DNA from: Flavobacteriales bacterium
GTDB taxonomy: Bacteria > Bacteroidota > Bacteroidia > Flavobacteriales > BACL11
Length of the DNA: 10,354 bases
Direction: 5' to 3'
Assembly: GCA_018664745.1 (NCBI GenBank)
Contig: JABJNS010000072.1
Span: forward strand, 1-10,354
Part shown: positions 1 to 8,068 of the stretch, in pieces
Position numbering within the stretch: position 1 is the first letter of the stretch
Layout: the number at the start of each line of letters is the position of its first letter
Notes under the pieces: model-generated
Seen by the model: only the letters and a program-made list of their open reading frames with translations
Databases searched by the model: none
What the model was told of the DNA's origin: nothing
Translations under genes and position numbers: made by a program

Positions 1-557
1 GCAGTTTCTTTTATTCTTGGGTGTATTTTATCTTTAGTTGGACCGGGTGCTTCTGATGCAAAAAGTTCCATCCCTCCAACACCAAGTAAAGGAAGTATGG
101 CAATGGTTAATACAATAATTCCCATTCCGCCAATCCATTGAGTCATGCTCCTCCAAAATAAAATACTCTCAGGCATTTGTTCAATGTTGTTTAGTATGGA
201 AGATCCTGTTGTAGTTAATCCAGAAATAGTTTCAAAAAAAGCATTGGTAGTTCCATCAAAAGCGCCACTTAGTAAATAAGGTATAGCGCTACAGATTATC
301 ATAGCAAACCAACCAATAGCTACAATTAAATAGCCTTCTCTTTTCTTTACTTCATCACTTTTTTTCTTTCGGGTAAGGTACTTGGTAAGCAGTCCTATTG
401 CTAGAGTAATGATTGTTGATTGGATGAAAACAGCTTGCATTCCGTCATCATAATAAAAACTAAAAGGAATGGCAAGTGACATTAAGAATCCAGTAATGAT
501 GATAAGTGTTCCTACAACATTTAAAACTACCGATTTGTTAATGAGTTTTTTTGCCAT
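1..557 (-). CDS. trkH: TrkH family potassium uptake protein, N-terminal part (cut by window edge)
   Basis: This is the membrane subunit of a Trk-type K+ uptake system. The visible 185 residues begin MAKKLINKSV at the ATG whose complement lies at 555-557, and the frame stays open to the left edge, so the C-terminal half or more is missing (family length is usually about 480-500). Hydrophobic segments lie near residues 11-31, 41-60 and 75-95. A pore loop follows with the selectivity-filter signature SGLTTTGSS (112-120), then a conserved helix with WIGGMGIIVLTIAILPLLG (141-159). The family motif SEAPGPTKDKI ends the visible part. TTTGSS is the first of the four K+-filter repeats expected in the superfamily. 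The start codon lies 3 bases after the trkA stop, so it is probably co-transcribed and translationally coupled with the gating subunit. Family call is secure; Trk versus closely related Ktr-type naming rests on the TrkA partner having two RCK units. Confidence 0.95.
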   Translation of the reverse strand, partial: MAKKLINKSVVLNVVGTLIIITGFLMSLAIPFSFYYDDGMQAVFIQSTIITLAIGLLTKYLTRKKKSDEVKKREGYLIVAIGWFAMIICSAIPYLLSGAFDGTTNAFFETISGLTTTGSSILNNIEQMPESILFWRSMTQWIGGMGIIVLTIAILPLLGVGGMELFASEAPGPTKDKIHPRIKET

Positions 558-560
558 TAT

Positions 561-1898
561 CTATTGAAAGAATTTTTCAATTTTATGAATAGCATCATCA
601 TTAGTGAATACAATTGCTTTGTCGCCTTCAGCCATTTGGAACTCTCCAAAAGGAACAAACCCTTTACCATCTCTTACTACTCCAGCAATATTTACCATTG
701 GTGGAAGGTTTAATTCTTTTAATATTTTGTGTGTTATTTTGCTGTTTGCCTTTACAGTAAATTCAATTACTTCAGCATCTAGGTTTAAGGTTGCAATGGC
801 ATTTACTTCTCCTTTACGGATGTATTTTAAAATGTCATTGGCAGCAATTACTTTCTTATTGATTAAAGTATCAATCCCTATATTGTGAGAAAGTTTGATG
901 TAGTCAATATTTTCAACTCCTGATATAGTTTTACGAACGCCATGAGATTTTGCAACTAAAGATGAAATAATATTTGTTTCAGAATCTCCTGTTACAGCAA
1001 TAAAAGCATCCATGTCCTCTATGCTTTGTTCTTCTAGTAAAGAAACATCTGTTCCGTCTCCATGAATAACTAATGTCTTTTTTAGTTTTAAAGCTATCTT
1101 ATTGGCTTTTTCTTCATTTTGTTCAATAAGGGTAACATTGTACTTTCCTTCCAATCGTTCAGCAGTAAGTACGCCAATTTTACTTGCGCCTAATATCATC
1201 ACATCTTTGATGTCAAAATCTTCTTGTCCACAGATTAAAGGAATTTCCTCATAACCTTTAGGGGTTGAGATAAAATAGACAATATCATCAGTTAAAAATT
1301 CAGTACGCGCTTGTACCATTACGGTTTCTCCATGCCTTAGTATGGATACAGGTTTGAAAGAAAGATTGTTGTGAAATTGTTTTGAATCTAAAACACAATT
1401 TCCTGCTAGTGGAGAGCATTCTGCTAATTGTATACTAAATACTGAAAGTTTACCCCCTTCAAAATCATAGTTGTCCAAAAAGGCTTCATGTTCTATAAGC
1501 TGATGAATTTCTTTTGCAGCAATTTCAACAGGTGAAATAACATGGTCTACTCCAATTTCTTTGTAGAGTGTACGCATATTACTTCCAATTTCTTCAAAAT
1601 TACTAATTCTACTTATTGTTCTTTTGGCTCCTAGTTTTTTTCCTAGAATACAGATGAGTAGGTTGGTTTCTTCTGATGAAGTAGCGGCAATTAATAAATC
1701 GCATGATTTTACCCCTGCTTCAATTAAAACAGCAACATCTTTAGCATCTCCTTCTAAGCCAATAATGTCATTGTGTTGTTGGGCTTTGTCTAACCTTTTT
1801 TTATTATTGTCAATTAAATAGGTGTCCTGAGCCTCAGTTGCTAGCATATGTGCAATGTAAGAACCAACCTCACCAGCACCTGCAATAATTATCTTCAT
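561..1898 (-). CDS. trkA: Trk system potassium transporter TrkA (two RCK units)
   Basis: This is the cytosolic regulatory subunit of the Trk K+ uptake system; it binds nucleotides (NAD(H), and ATP/ADP in studied homologues) and gates the TrkH channel. The 445 residues hold a tandem duplication. The first Rossmann unit has GAGEVG at 7-12, the acidic ribose-binding residue D30 at the end of the second strand, and GDAKD from 50; a TrkA-C domain follows at about 145-220. The second Rossmann unit has GASKIG at 237-242, E259 and HGDGTD at 279-284, with a second TrkA-C domain at about 368-445. This length and double architecture match TrkA rather than the single-unit KtrA. The first Rossmann motif is the more canonical; the second has Ser-Lys in the glycine loop, which may affect ligand preference (inference). 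The ATG at 1898 places the Rossmann strand at residue 3, as expected. The stop is 3 bases before the trkH start. Confidence 0.96.
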   Translation of the reverse strand: MKIIIAGAGEVGSYIAHMLATEAQDTYLIDNNKKRLDKAQQHNDIIGLEGDAKDVAVLIEAGVKSCDLLIAATSSEETNLLICILGKKLGAKRTISRISNFEEIGSNMRTLYKEIGVDHVISPVEIAAKEIHQLIEHEAFLDNYDFEGGKLSVFSIQLAECSPLAGNCVLDSKQFHNNLSFKPVSILRHGETVMVQARTEFLTDDIVYFISTPKGYEEIPLICGQEDFDIKDVMILGASKIGVLTAERLEGKYNVTLIEQNEEKANKIALKLKKTLVIHGDGTDVSLLEEQSIEDMDAFIAVTGDSETNIISSLVAKSHGVRKTISGVENIDYIKLSHNIGIDTLINKKVIAANDILKYIRKGEVNAIATLNLDAEVIEFTVKANSKITHKILKELNLPPMVNIAGVVRDGKGFVPFGEFQMAEGDKAIVFTNDDAIHKIEKFFQ

Positions 1899-1916
1899 TT
1901 AGTAAATAATTTTTAG

Positions 1917-1924
1917 CAAAGCTA
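1917..1924 (-). promoter_or_regulatory. Candidate proximal -7 element for trkAH
   Basis: Minus-strand TAGCTTTG is a second full match to TAnnTTTG. A TTTG 21 bases upstream or a TTTTG 16 bases upstream could act as the -33 element, so the spacing is better than for the distal box. It would start transcription only about 10-15 bases before the ATG. The box sits inside a small perfect inverted repeat, TTAGC-(3)-GCTAA (1913-1925). Confidence 0.4.
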
Positions 1925-1945
1925 AGTGTTTTTTGGATAACAAAA

Positions 1946-1953
1946 CAAATTTA
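1946..1953 (-). promoter_or_regulatory. Candidate distal -7 element for trkAH
   Basis: Read on the minus strand this is TAAATTTG, a full match to the Bacteroidetes -7 consensus TAnnTTTG. A TTG lies 14 bases upstream, which is shorter than the usual -33 spacing, so only the -7 part is convincing. It would give a leader of roughly 40 bases before the trkA ATG. Confidence 0.4.
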
Positions 1954-1996
1954 ATAGAATTTTACATCAATAATTTTACCCTCTGTTGAAAAAAAG

Positions 1997-2058
1997 ACTG
2001 ATTTTGTGTTCCTGTAAAAGGAATAGTTGTTATATATTTAGACTTCCTTAAAATCAGT
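1997..2058 (+). promoter_or_regulatory. Paired inverted repeats in the addA-like leader
   Basis: ACTGATTTT (1997-2005) is the exact reverse complement of AAAATCAGT (2050-2058); the second arm ends 5 bases before the TTG start. Inside lie two mutually exclusive smaller stems: TGTTCCT/AGGAATA (2007-2013 with 2019-2025, one G-U pair) and AAGGAA/TTCCTT (2018-2023 with 2044-2049). These could be a folded mRNA leader, a DNA operator, or chance in AT-rich sequence. The best promoter-like box here, TATATTTA at 2033-2040, misses the consensus by one base and has no well-spaced TTG. If it were the real promoter, the first arm would not be in the transcript. Confidence 0.25.
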
Positions 2059-2063
2059 AAAAA

Positions 2064-5000
2064 TTGAATAAAAATTTTCAGATATTTCGTTCCTCAGCAG
2101 GTAGTGGAAAAACTTACACACTTGCTCTTAGTTTTATTGCTTTGGCATTGAAGGGAGGGCGATATGGTTATGAAGATTATTACCGTAAAATTTTAGCGAT
2201 TACCTTTACCAATAAGGCAGCAGCCGAAATGAAAGAAAGAGTGTTAGAGTATTTAAATTGCTTAGCAAATCATGAGGATAAAGATGGTGTATTAGATTGG
2301 TTATTAGTTGAAACTAGTCTTGAAAAGAAAGAAATTTTTAAAAGGTCAGCTGTAGTGCATAAGCATATTCTACATCATTATGCTGATTTAGGAATTTCGA
2401 CTATTGATAAATTTACTTATAAGATTGTAAGGACTTTTGCTAATGATTTAGGCTTATCGCATAATTTTGATTTGGAGATGGATACTTATAAAATTATACA
2501 GCCAGTTGTGGCTTTATTATTAAGTAAGATATCAGATGGTGGTGGTGGATTGTCTAATGCTTTAGTAAATTTTGCAATGCAAAAAGCAGAGGATGGAAAA
2601 AGCACTAATATTGAGAATGATCTGGAAATCTTTACTCAACAATTATTTAAGGAAGAGATAAGTAAGTATACTGATGGAAACTTGCTCACGGTAAGGGAGT
2701 GTATGCAGGTGAAAAAGGATTTGAAAATCCAGAAAGAGGCTTGCTTACAAAATATTGAAAAATTGGCGGATAATGTTTGTGTTTTCTTTGATGCAAATGG
2801 TTTAACAAAAGATCATTTTTTAAGAGGAACATATTTTAATCATTTTACGTTTAATGTGGGGCAGGAAAATAAGAAATGGATGCCTTCTGATGCGCTTAAG
2901 CGAAATATAGCAAAAGATATATGGTATGCTGATGGGAAGAAAACTGAAATAAAGGATTTAGTAGATTTGTTAAAACCTCAACTAAATCAGTTTTATACAG
3001 ATTTAATAGTTTTGCTTACTGAATATAATTCTGTAAAAGCAATCTTAAAAAATATCTATGCTATTGCTGTCCTCAATGAGTTAATGGCAGAAATAAGAAA
3101 TTTTAAAAAAGAAAATAATATTGAACAAATAGCAGAGTTCAATAAAAAGATTCATAAGGTGGTAACTAATCAACCTTCTTCATTTATTTATGAGCGATTA
3201 GGAGAACGATACAATCATTATTTAATTGATGAATTTCAGGATACTTCTCTTTTACAATGGCAGAATATCTTGCCTTTGATTGCAGATTCTTTGGATTATG
3301 GAAAAAGTTTAATTGTTGGAGATGGTAAACAGTCTATTTATAGATGGAGAGGTGGAGAGGTAGAGCAATTCTTTCAGTTGCCAAATATTTATAATGGTGA
3401 TCAGTTACTGTATAAAAAAGATTGGGAAAATAAATTGAATACGCATTTCAATGAGGATAATTTAAAACATAATTTTAGAAGTAGGAAAAATATTATTGAT
3501 TTCAACAATCAATTTTTTGAAAATACTAAAACATTACTTTCTGATAAAGTGATTGGTATTTATGATAAGCAAGAGCAAGGTAATTCCTTTGCTAAAGATG
3601 GAGGTTATGTACACATTGAACTATTCGGGGATAAGGAGAATAATTTCAAAGATTTAATTCTTGAAAAAATGGTTGCTGAAATTAAAAAGCTGAAAGCTGA
3701 AAATAATTATAGTTTTAAAGATGTAACCATACTTTGTAATAGTAAGAAAAGTGTAGCAATGGTAGCTGAAAGTTTATCTAATTCCAAAATCCCTGTTATT
3801 TCTAATGAAGGGTTGCTATTGAATAAATCAGTTAAAGTAAATGTTGTTATAGCTATTTTACAGTATTTACAGAATCCTAAAAGTGCAATTGCTAAAACAG
3901 TAATTACTGAATACTTATTTAATACTAGCTTGAAATTAGAAAATGCTCATACTTTAAATTTCAATTTAAAAACAGATGATGGCTTTTCCGCTATATTAAA
4001 AAAAGCATCTATTTTTATAAACTCTTCAATGTTAATGCAGGAGTCATTGTATGAAATGGTAGAGCAGATTATTCGAGTATTTAATTTTAAGGAAGATATT
4101 TATTTAGGATTTTTCTTAGATGTTGTTTTGTCTTATTCTGAGAATAAAGGGAGTAGTTTAACTGAGTTTTTAATCTGGTGGGAAGAAAGGAAATTAAAGG
4201 AGGCAATTGTTATTCCAGAAGGTACAGATGCGGTTAAGGTGATGACTGTTCATAAGTCTAAAGGATTGGCATTTAATGTTGTAATGATTCCTTTTAATTG
4301 GGAGGATAGAAAGAAAAATCAAGATATTTGGGTGGATACTTCCAATCACTTTAATAAGGATTTACCATCTGCTCTGATTAATGGAAATAAAGATTTGGAG
4401 CAGTCATATTTTCGTGATAAGTACCTTAATGAGAAAGAAATGTCATTGTTGGATAGTTTAAATAAACTTTATGTTGCAATGACAAGGCCAAAGGAAAGAT
4501 TGTATATTTTCTCTAAGTCATTGCCAGATAAAATTCCTGAAGATTTCAAAAAGAAAGGAGATTTAAACTCATTTTTATATGCTTATGATGATGATTTTCC
4601 AATTCTAATTGGGGATGCTGATTTGATGCATGTTTATAAAGATGAAAGTAGTAATACTTTTTCAGTGAAAACACGTAATAAATTAGATTGGAGAGAAGTA
4701 ATTTCACTGAAACATACTGCTGAAGAAATTTGGGATATTGAAACTGTAAATATAAAACGAGATTGGGGAAAGTTATTGCATTTAGCACTTTCTGATATTC
4801 ATTATTTATGGCAGCAAGAAAGTGTAATTGACAAATTATATAAAGCTGGAAAATGTGTGAAAGAAGATTATGAAAAATTAAAATTAACGATCAGTGAGTT
4901 ACTAAATCATACTGAAATTATTTCATATTTTACTGATGAATGGGAAGTGAAAACAGAAAAAGAAATTCTAATGGCGAATGGAAAGACTTACATTCCGGAT

Positions 5001-5180
5001 AGGTTATTGTTTTCAAAAGATAAGGATGAAGTAATTGTGATTGATTATAAAACTGGAGCAGTTAAGGATAAACATGAAATCCAAATTACAGAATATGCTA
5101 ATGCACTAAGGTTAATGGGCAAGGCCAATATAAAAAGAATACTGATTTACACTAATCCAATAAAAGTGCTTCCATTATGA
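2064..5180 (+). CDS. addA: AddA/RecB-like UvrD-family helicase-nuclease
   Basis: This is the predicted motor and nuclease subunit of an AddAB/RecBCD-type complex, which unwinds and resects double-strand DNA ends so RecA can load. All superfamily 1A helicase motifs are present: Walker A SSAGSGKT (10-17), Ia AITFTNKAAAEMKERV (45-60), II LIDEFQDTS (387-395), III VGDGKQSIYRWRGG (418-431), IV NFRSRKN (470-476), V VMTVHKSKGLAF (726-737) and VI YVAMTRPKERLYI (803-815). The C-terminus carries a RecB-type PD-(D/E)XK nuclease with H906, D979 (IPDR), D994 and K996 (VIDYKTG), Q1007 and Y1011, so it looks catalytically intact. At 1038 residues it is shorter than Firmicute AddA (about 1230). The start is TTG: a TAA lies one codon upstream, and Walker A begins at residue 10, so no in-frame ATG is available before it. 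It overlaps the next gene by 4 bases. The symbol is by architecture; RecB-like is an equally fair name. Confidence 0.92.
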   Translation: MNKNFQIFRSSAGSGKTYTLALSFIALALKGGRYGYEDYYRKILAITFTNKAAAEMKERVLEYLNCLANHEDKDGVLDWLLVETSLEKKEIFKRSAVVHKHILHHYADLGISTIDKFTYKIVRTFANDLGLSHNFDLEMDTYKIIQPVVALLLSKISDGGGGLSNALVNFAMQKAEDGKSTNIENDLEIFTQQLFKEEISKYTDGNLLTVRECMQVKKDLKIQKEACLQNIEKLADNVCVFFDANGLTKDHFLRGTYFNHFTFNVGQENKKWMPSDALKRNIAKDIWYADGKKTEIKDLVDLLKPQLNQFYTDLIVLLTEYNSVKAILKNIYAIAVLNELMAEIRNFKKENNIEQIAEFNKKIHKVVTNQPSSFIYERLGERYNHYLIDEFQDTSLLQWQNILPLIADSLDYGKSLIVGDGKQSIYRWRGGEVEQFFQLPNIYNGDQLLYKKDWENKLNTHFNEDNLKHNFRSRKNIIDFNNQFFENTKTLLSDKVIGIYDKQEQGNSFAKDGGYVHIELFGDKENNFKDLILEKMVAEIKKLKAENNYSFKDVTILCNSKKSVAMVAESLSNSKIPVISNEGLLLNKSVKVNVVIAILQYLQNPKSAIAKTVITEYLFNTSLKLENAHTLNFNLKTDDGFSAILKKASIFINSSMLMQESLYEMVEQIIRVFNFKEDIYLGFFLDVVLSYSENKGSSLTEFLIWWEERKLKEAIVIPEGTDAVKVMTVHKSKGLAFNVVMIPFNWEDRKKNQDIWVDTSNHFNKDLPSALINGNKDLEQSYFRDKYLNEKEMSLLDSLNKLYVAMTRPKERLYIFSKSLPDKIPEDFKKKGDLNSFLYAYDDDFPILIGDADLMHVYKDESSNTFSVKTRNKLDWREVISLKHTAEEIWDIETVNIKRDWGKLLHLALSDIHYLWQQESVIDKLYKAGKCVKEDYEKLKLTISELLNHTEIISYFTDEWEVKTEKEILMANGKTYIPDRLLFSKDKDEVIVIDYKTGAVKDKHEIQITEYANALRLMGKANIKRILIYTNPIKVLPL

Positions 5181-7966
5181 AACCATTCTTAGAAAATATT
5201 GCAGATAGGTTACTAAGGAAATTTCCTGAAAGTTTGGAAGGGGTAGCTGTAGTACTTCCGTCTAAAAGAGCAGTTGTATTTTTAAAACATTATTTATCTC
5301 AAAAAATTACAAAACCTATATTTCTTCCAGAATTCTATTCTATTGAAGAATTTACAGAACAGCTTTCAGGATTACAAGTATTAGATAATATCTCATTGCA
5401 GTTTAAGCTATATCAGAGTTATATAAATCATCCTCCAAAAAAAATAGATTCATTTGATGAATTTTTAAAATGGAGTAATGTGCTATTGCATGATTTTAAT
5501 GAGATTGATAGAAGTTTGGTAGATGCTAAATCTATTTATTCCAATTTAAGAAGTGTAAAAGAATTAGAAAGTTGGAGTGTTCAGGATTGGAGCTTGTCGG
5601 AGGGTAATTTAAGTACAATGCAAAGTGATTATATTAGTTTCTTTGAAGGAATGCTAGCTTGGTATAATGATTTCAATGCAGCTTTATTAAAAGAGAATTT
5701 AGCGTATCAAGGAATGGCTTATAAAGTTGCTGCAGAGCAAATTAATAAGGTAGATATAAAATGGAATAAGGTTTGGTTTGTTGGTTTAAATGCACTTACA
5801 AAATCAGAACAAGCAATCATTGATTTTTTAAAAAAAGAAGATGTTGCTCGAGTTTTTTGGGATGCTGATAATTTCTATTATAATAATCCTTTGCATGAAG
5901 CAGGAGGCTTTTTAAGAGAGCAGAGAAATAAATGGTCAGAGATTGATTTTAATGGTGTTGGTAATTATTTTGAAAAAGAAAAAGTAAATTTTTCTGTAGT
6001 TTCTTGCCCTAAAAATATAGCTCAATCCAAGGTAGCTTCTGAGGTGATAGGGGGTTTTTCAAAAGAAGATTTAGATAATAGTAATACTGCAATTGTTTTA
6101 GCTGATGAAGCGCTTTTGTTTCCTGTATTGCACAACTTGCCTTCTGCTATTAAACAGCTAAATGTCACTATGGGAAGCCCCCTTAAAAATACAACTTTGT
6201 TTGCTTTTATTGAGGCTATATTTAAATTGCAGATTCATGCCATAAAATATAAAAGGAAAGCTTTTTATTATAAAGATGTTATTGCTGTTATTGAACATCC
6301 CTATTTCACAAAAATTATGGATTTAACTTCTCTGTTAGAATTTAAAAGCTTCATAATAAAAGACAATATAGTATTTATAGGTAAAAGCAATATTGATTCT
6401 TATTTCAAAAAAGATAGTGTCGGTAAAACTATTTTTTCTATTTGGGAGAATGTAGATGATTCTTTATGTGTGTTTACTACAATTATTGAAGAACTAAGGT
6501 TGCCATTAGTAGGGAAAAAAGGATCTATTGAGTCAGAAGTGTTAGCTACTTTTTTTAAAAGTTTAATAGTATTAAAAAAGTTAATTGCAGAAAATAAATT
6601 TGAAATAGAGCTTAAAACATTGCAAATAGTAATGCAACAGTTAGTGGCTAAAGAAACTATTCCTTTTAAAGGTGAGCCTTTAAAAGGTGTACAGTTAATG
6701 GGTATTTTAGAAAGCAGAACTTTGGATTTTAAGAATGTTATAATGCTGAGTGTAAATGAAGGTAAGCTGCCTAAGGGAAAATTAGTAAATTCCTTTATTC
6801 CTTATGATATGAAGCGTTATTTTAATCTCCCTACCTATGCAGAGAGTGATGCTGTATTTTCTTATCATTTCTATCGTTTATTACAAAGAGCAAATAATGT
6901 AACACTAATTTATAACTCCGAAACAGATGATTTTGGTAGTGGGGAAAAGAGTAGGTTTATTACTCAATTGCTTTCAGAATATAATGGGGTTATTAAGGAA
7001 CTAGTATATAAAGGAGAGGATTTGGAAGTAGTAAACTCACAATCTATTACGATTGAGAATATAGGTTTAGAAAAAGAAATAAAATTTTGGGCTGAGAAAG
7101 GAGTTTCTCCTTCAGCATTGAATAAATATACAAACTGTAGTTTGTCATTTTACTACCATTATTTAGCTAAAATAAGGGTAGATGATGAGGTAGATGAATA
7201 TGCTGATTCTAGTACTATGGGGACAGCTATTCATAATGCACTAGATAAATGTTACCCTTTGGGAGTTTTGAGCGAACAATTTCTTAAAGAAAATAGAGAG
7301 GTAATCTTAAATGAGATTGAGAAAAATTTTATTGAGGTACTTTCTAAACAAAGTATGCAGGAAGGTAAAAATTATTTAAGCCTACAGATTGCTCAAAAAT
7401 TGACTAGTGATTTTTTGAATTTAGAAATAGGATTACTTAAGAAAGCAAATGCCAATAATCAACAGATTAAAATTATTGGTAAAGAAGAGGAGTTGAATCA
7501 TAAAATTATTATTGATGACATCACTTTTAAATTAATAGGAAAGGCAGATAGAGTAGATTTTGAAGGAGATACCCTTAGAGTAATTGATTATAAAACAGGG
7601 AAGGTGGAAGATAAGGAAGTTGCTTTTACAGAGTATGATGAACTTGTTGATGATCCTAAAAAAGCAAAAGCTTTTCAGTTGCTGATGTATGTTTATTTAT
7701 ATTTAAAAATGAATCCTCAATATGTTGGATTTGATGTTGTAGCAGGTAATTTCTCTTTTAAAAATTTAAAGCCAGGTTTGCTTAGGGTGGGTAAGAAAAT
7801 AGGTAGAAATAAAAAAGAGGTTTTAAAAATAGATAATAACGTGTTAGGTGAGTTTGAGCAGCAGTTAGAAATTATATTATATAAAATATTAAATGATGAT
7901 TTTAAACAAGCTCAAGATATAAAATCTTGTGAATGGTGTGATTATAAATCAATATGTAAGCGGTAA
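5177..7966 (+). CDS. addB: AddB-like PD-(D/E)XK nuclease with Fe-S cysteines
   Basis: This is the predicted second subunit of the AddAB-type complex, carrying the other strand's nuclease. The N-terminal part resembles a decayed UvrD helicase: at the position of the first motif it reads VVLPSKRAVVFL (25-36), with no GKT Walker A. A conserved relic of motif V is seen at VQLMGILESRTLDFKNVIML (505-524), followed by SVNEGKLP. The C-terminal nuclease has H686, D791 (GKADR), D804 and K806 (VIDYKTG), Q834 and Y838. Four cysteines bracket it: C654, then C918, C921 and C927 in C-x2-C-x5-C, the same spacing as the 4Fe-4S staple of Bacillus AddB. Length is 929 residues against about 1160 in Firmicutes. 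The ATG overlaps the upstream TGA as ATGA, which points to translational coupling and fixed stoichiometry. No RecC or RecD partner is visible. The family is clear; the name AddB is by architecture. Confidence 0.9.
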   Translation: MKPFLENIADRLLRKFPESLEGVAVVLPSKRAVVFLKHYLSQKITKPIFLPEFYSIEEFTEQLSGLQVLDNISLQFKLYQSYINHPPKKIDSFDEFLKWSNVLLHDFNEIDRSLVDAKSIYSNLRSVKELESWSVQDWSLSEGNLSTMQSDYISFFEGMLAWYNDFNAALLKENLAYQGMAYKVAAEQINKVDIKWNKVWFVGLNALTKSEQAIIDFLKKEDVARVFWDADNFYYNNPLHEAGGFLREQRNKWSEIDFNGVGNYFEKEKVNFSVVSCPKNIAQSKVASEVIGGFSKEDLDNSNTAIVLADEALLFPVLHNLPSAIKQLNVTMGSPLKNTTLFAFIEAIFKLQIHAIKYKRKAFYYKDVIAVIEHPYFTKIMDLTSLLEFKSFIIKDNIVFIGKSNIDSYFKKDSVGKTIFSIWENVDDSLCVFTTIIEELRLPLVGKKGSIESEVLATFFKSLIVLKKLIAENKFEIELKTLQIVMQQLVAKETIPFKGEPLKGVQLMGILESRTLDFKNVIMLSVNEGKLPKGKLVNSFIPYDMKRYFNLPTYAESDAVFSYHFYRLLQRANNVTLIYNSETDDFGSGEKSRFITQLLSEYNGVIKELVYKGEDLEVVNSQSITIENIGLEKEIKFWAEKGVSPSALNKYTNCSLSFYYHYLAKIRVDDEVDEYADSSTMGTAIHNALDKCYPLGVLSEQFLKENREVILNEIEKNFIEVLSKQSMQEGKNYLSLQIAQKLTSDFLNLEIGLLKKANANNQQIKIIGKEEELNHKIIIDDITFKLIGKADRVDFEGDTLRVIDYKTGKVEDKEVAFTEYDELVDDPKKAKAFQLLMYVYLYLKMNPQYVGFDVVAGNFSFKNLKPGLLRVGKKIGRNKKEVLKIDNNVLGEFEQQLEIILYKILNDDFKQAQDIKSCEWCDYKSICKR

Positions 7967-8003
7967 TTTGTTAAAAACCTAAAGTCATCCAAAATAATTA
8001 TGC

Positions 8004-8047
8004 AAAAGCTCTGCTTTCTTAGTGGGGCTTTTCTTATTTTTGTTTTT
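8004..8047 (+). terminator. Intrinsic terminator after addAB
   Basis: AAAAGCTC (8004-8011) pairs with GGGCTTTT (8025-8032) through eight base pairs, one of them T-G, across a 13-base loop. It is followed by the T-rich tract CTTATTTTTGTTTTT (8033-8047). It lies 38 bases past the addB stop and would end the repair operon, separating it from rocD. The left-arm A-run also allows some termination on the minus strand, but no convergent gene is present. Confidence 0.8.
8035..8042 (+). promoter_or_regulatory. Candidate -7 promoter element for rocD
   Basis: TATTTTTG fits TAnnTTTG exactly and lies 26 bases before the rocD ATG, inside the T-tract of the preceding terminator. No TTG occurs at the usual -33 distance, where the sequence is terminator loop and stem, so support rests on the -7 match alone. 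T-tracts make such matches common. Confidence 0.35.
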
Positions 8048-8068
8048 CAATTTTTTTAAGAAATCAGT

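Noticed and set aside
604..888. Plus-strand open frame opposite trkA
   Set aside because: It lies wholly antisense to trkA, has no recognisable domain and no start context; it is a shadow of the real gene.
1624..1821. Second plus-strand open frame opposite trkA
   Set aside because: Antisense to the first Rossmann unit of trkA, with composition explained by the coding strand opposite.
2027..2040. Tiny leader peptide starting at a TTG after the AAGGAA stretch
   Set aside because: It would be four codons long, with no attenuator-like codon run, and this phylum seldom uses Shine-Dalgarno sequences.
4546..4788. Minus-strand open frame inside the addA-like gene
   Set aside because: Antisense to the helicase-nuclease linker; rich in Tyr, His and Leu as expected from reversed AT-rich codons.
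2064..7966. Reading the helicase plus nuclease pair as a novel anti-phage system
   Set aside because: The motif set, gene order, overlap and Fe-S cysteine spacing all fit an AddAB-type recombination enzyme, and no mobile or defence genes lie nearby.
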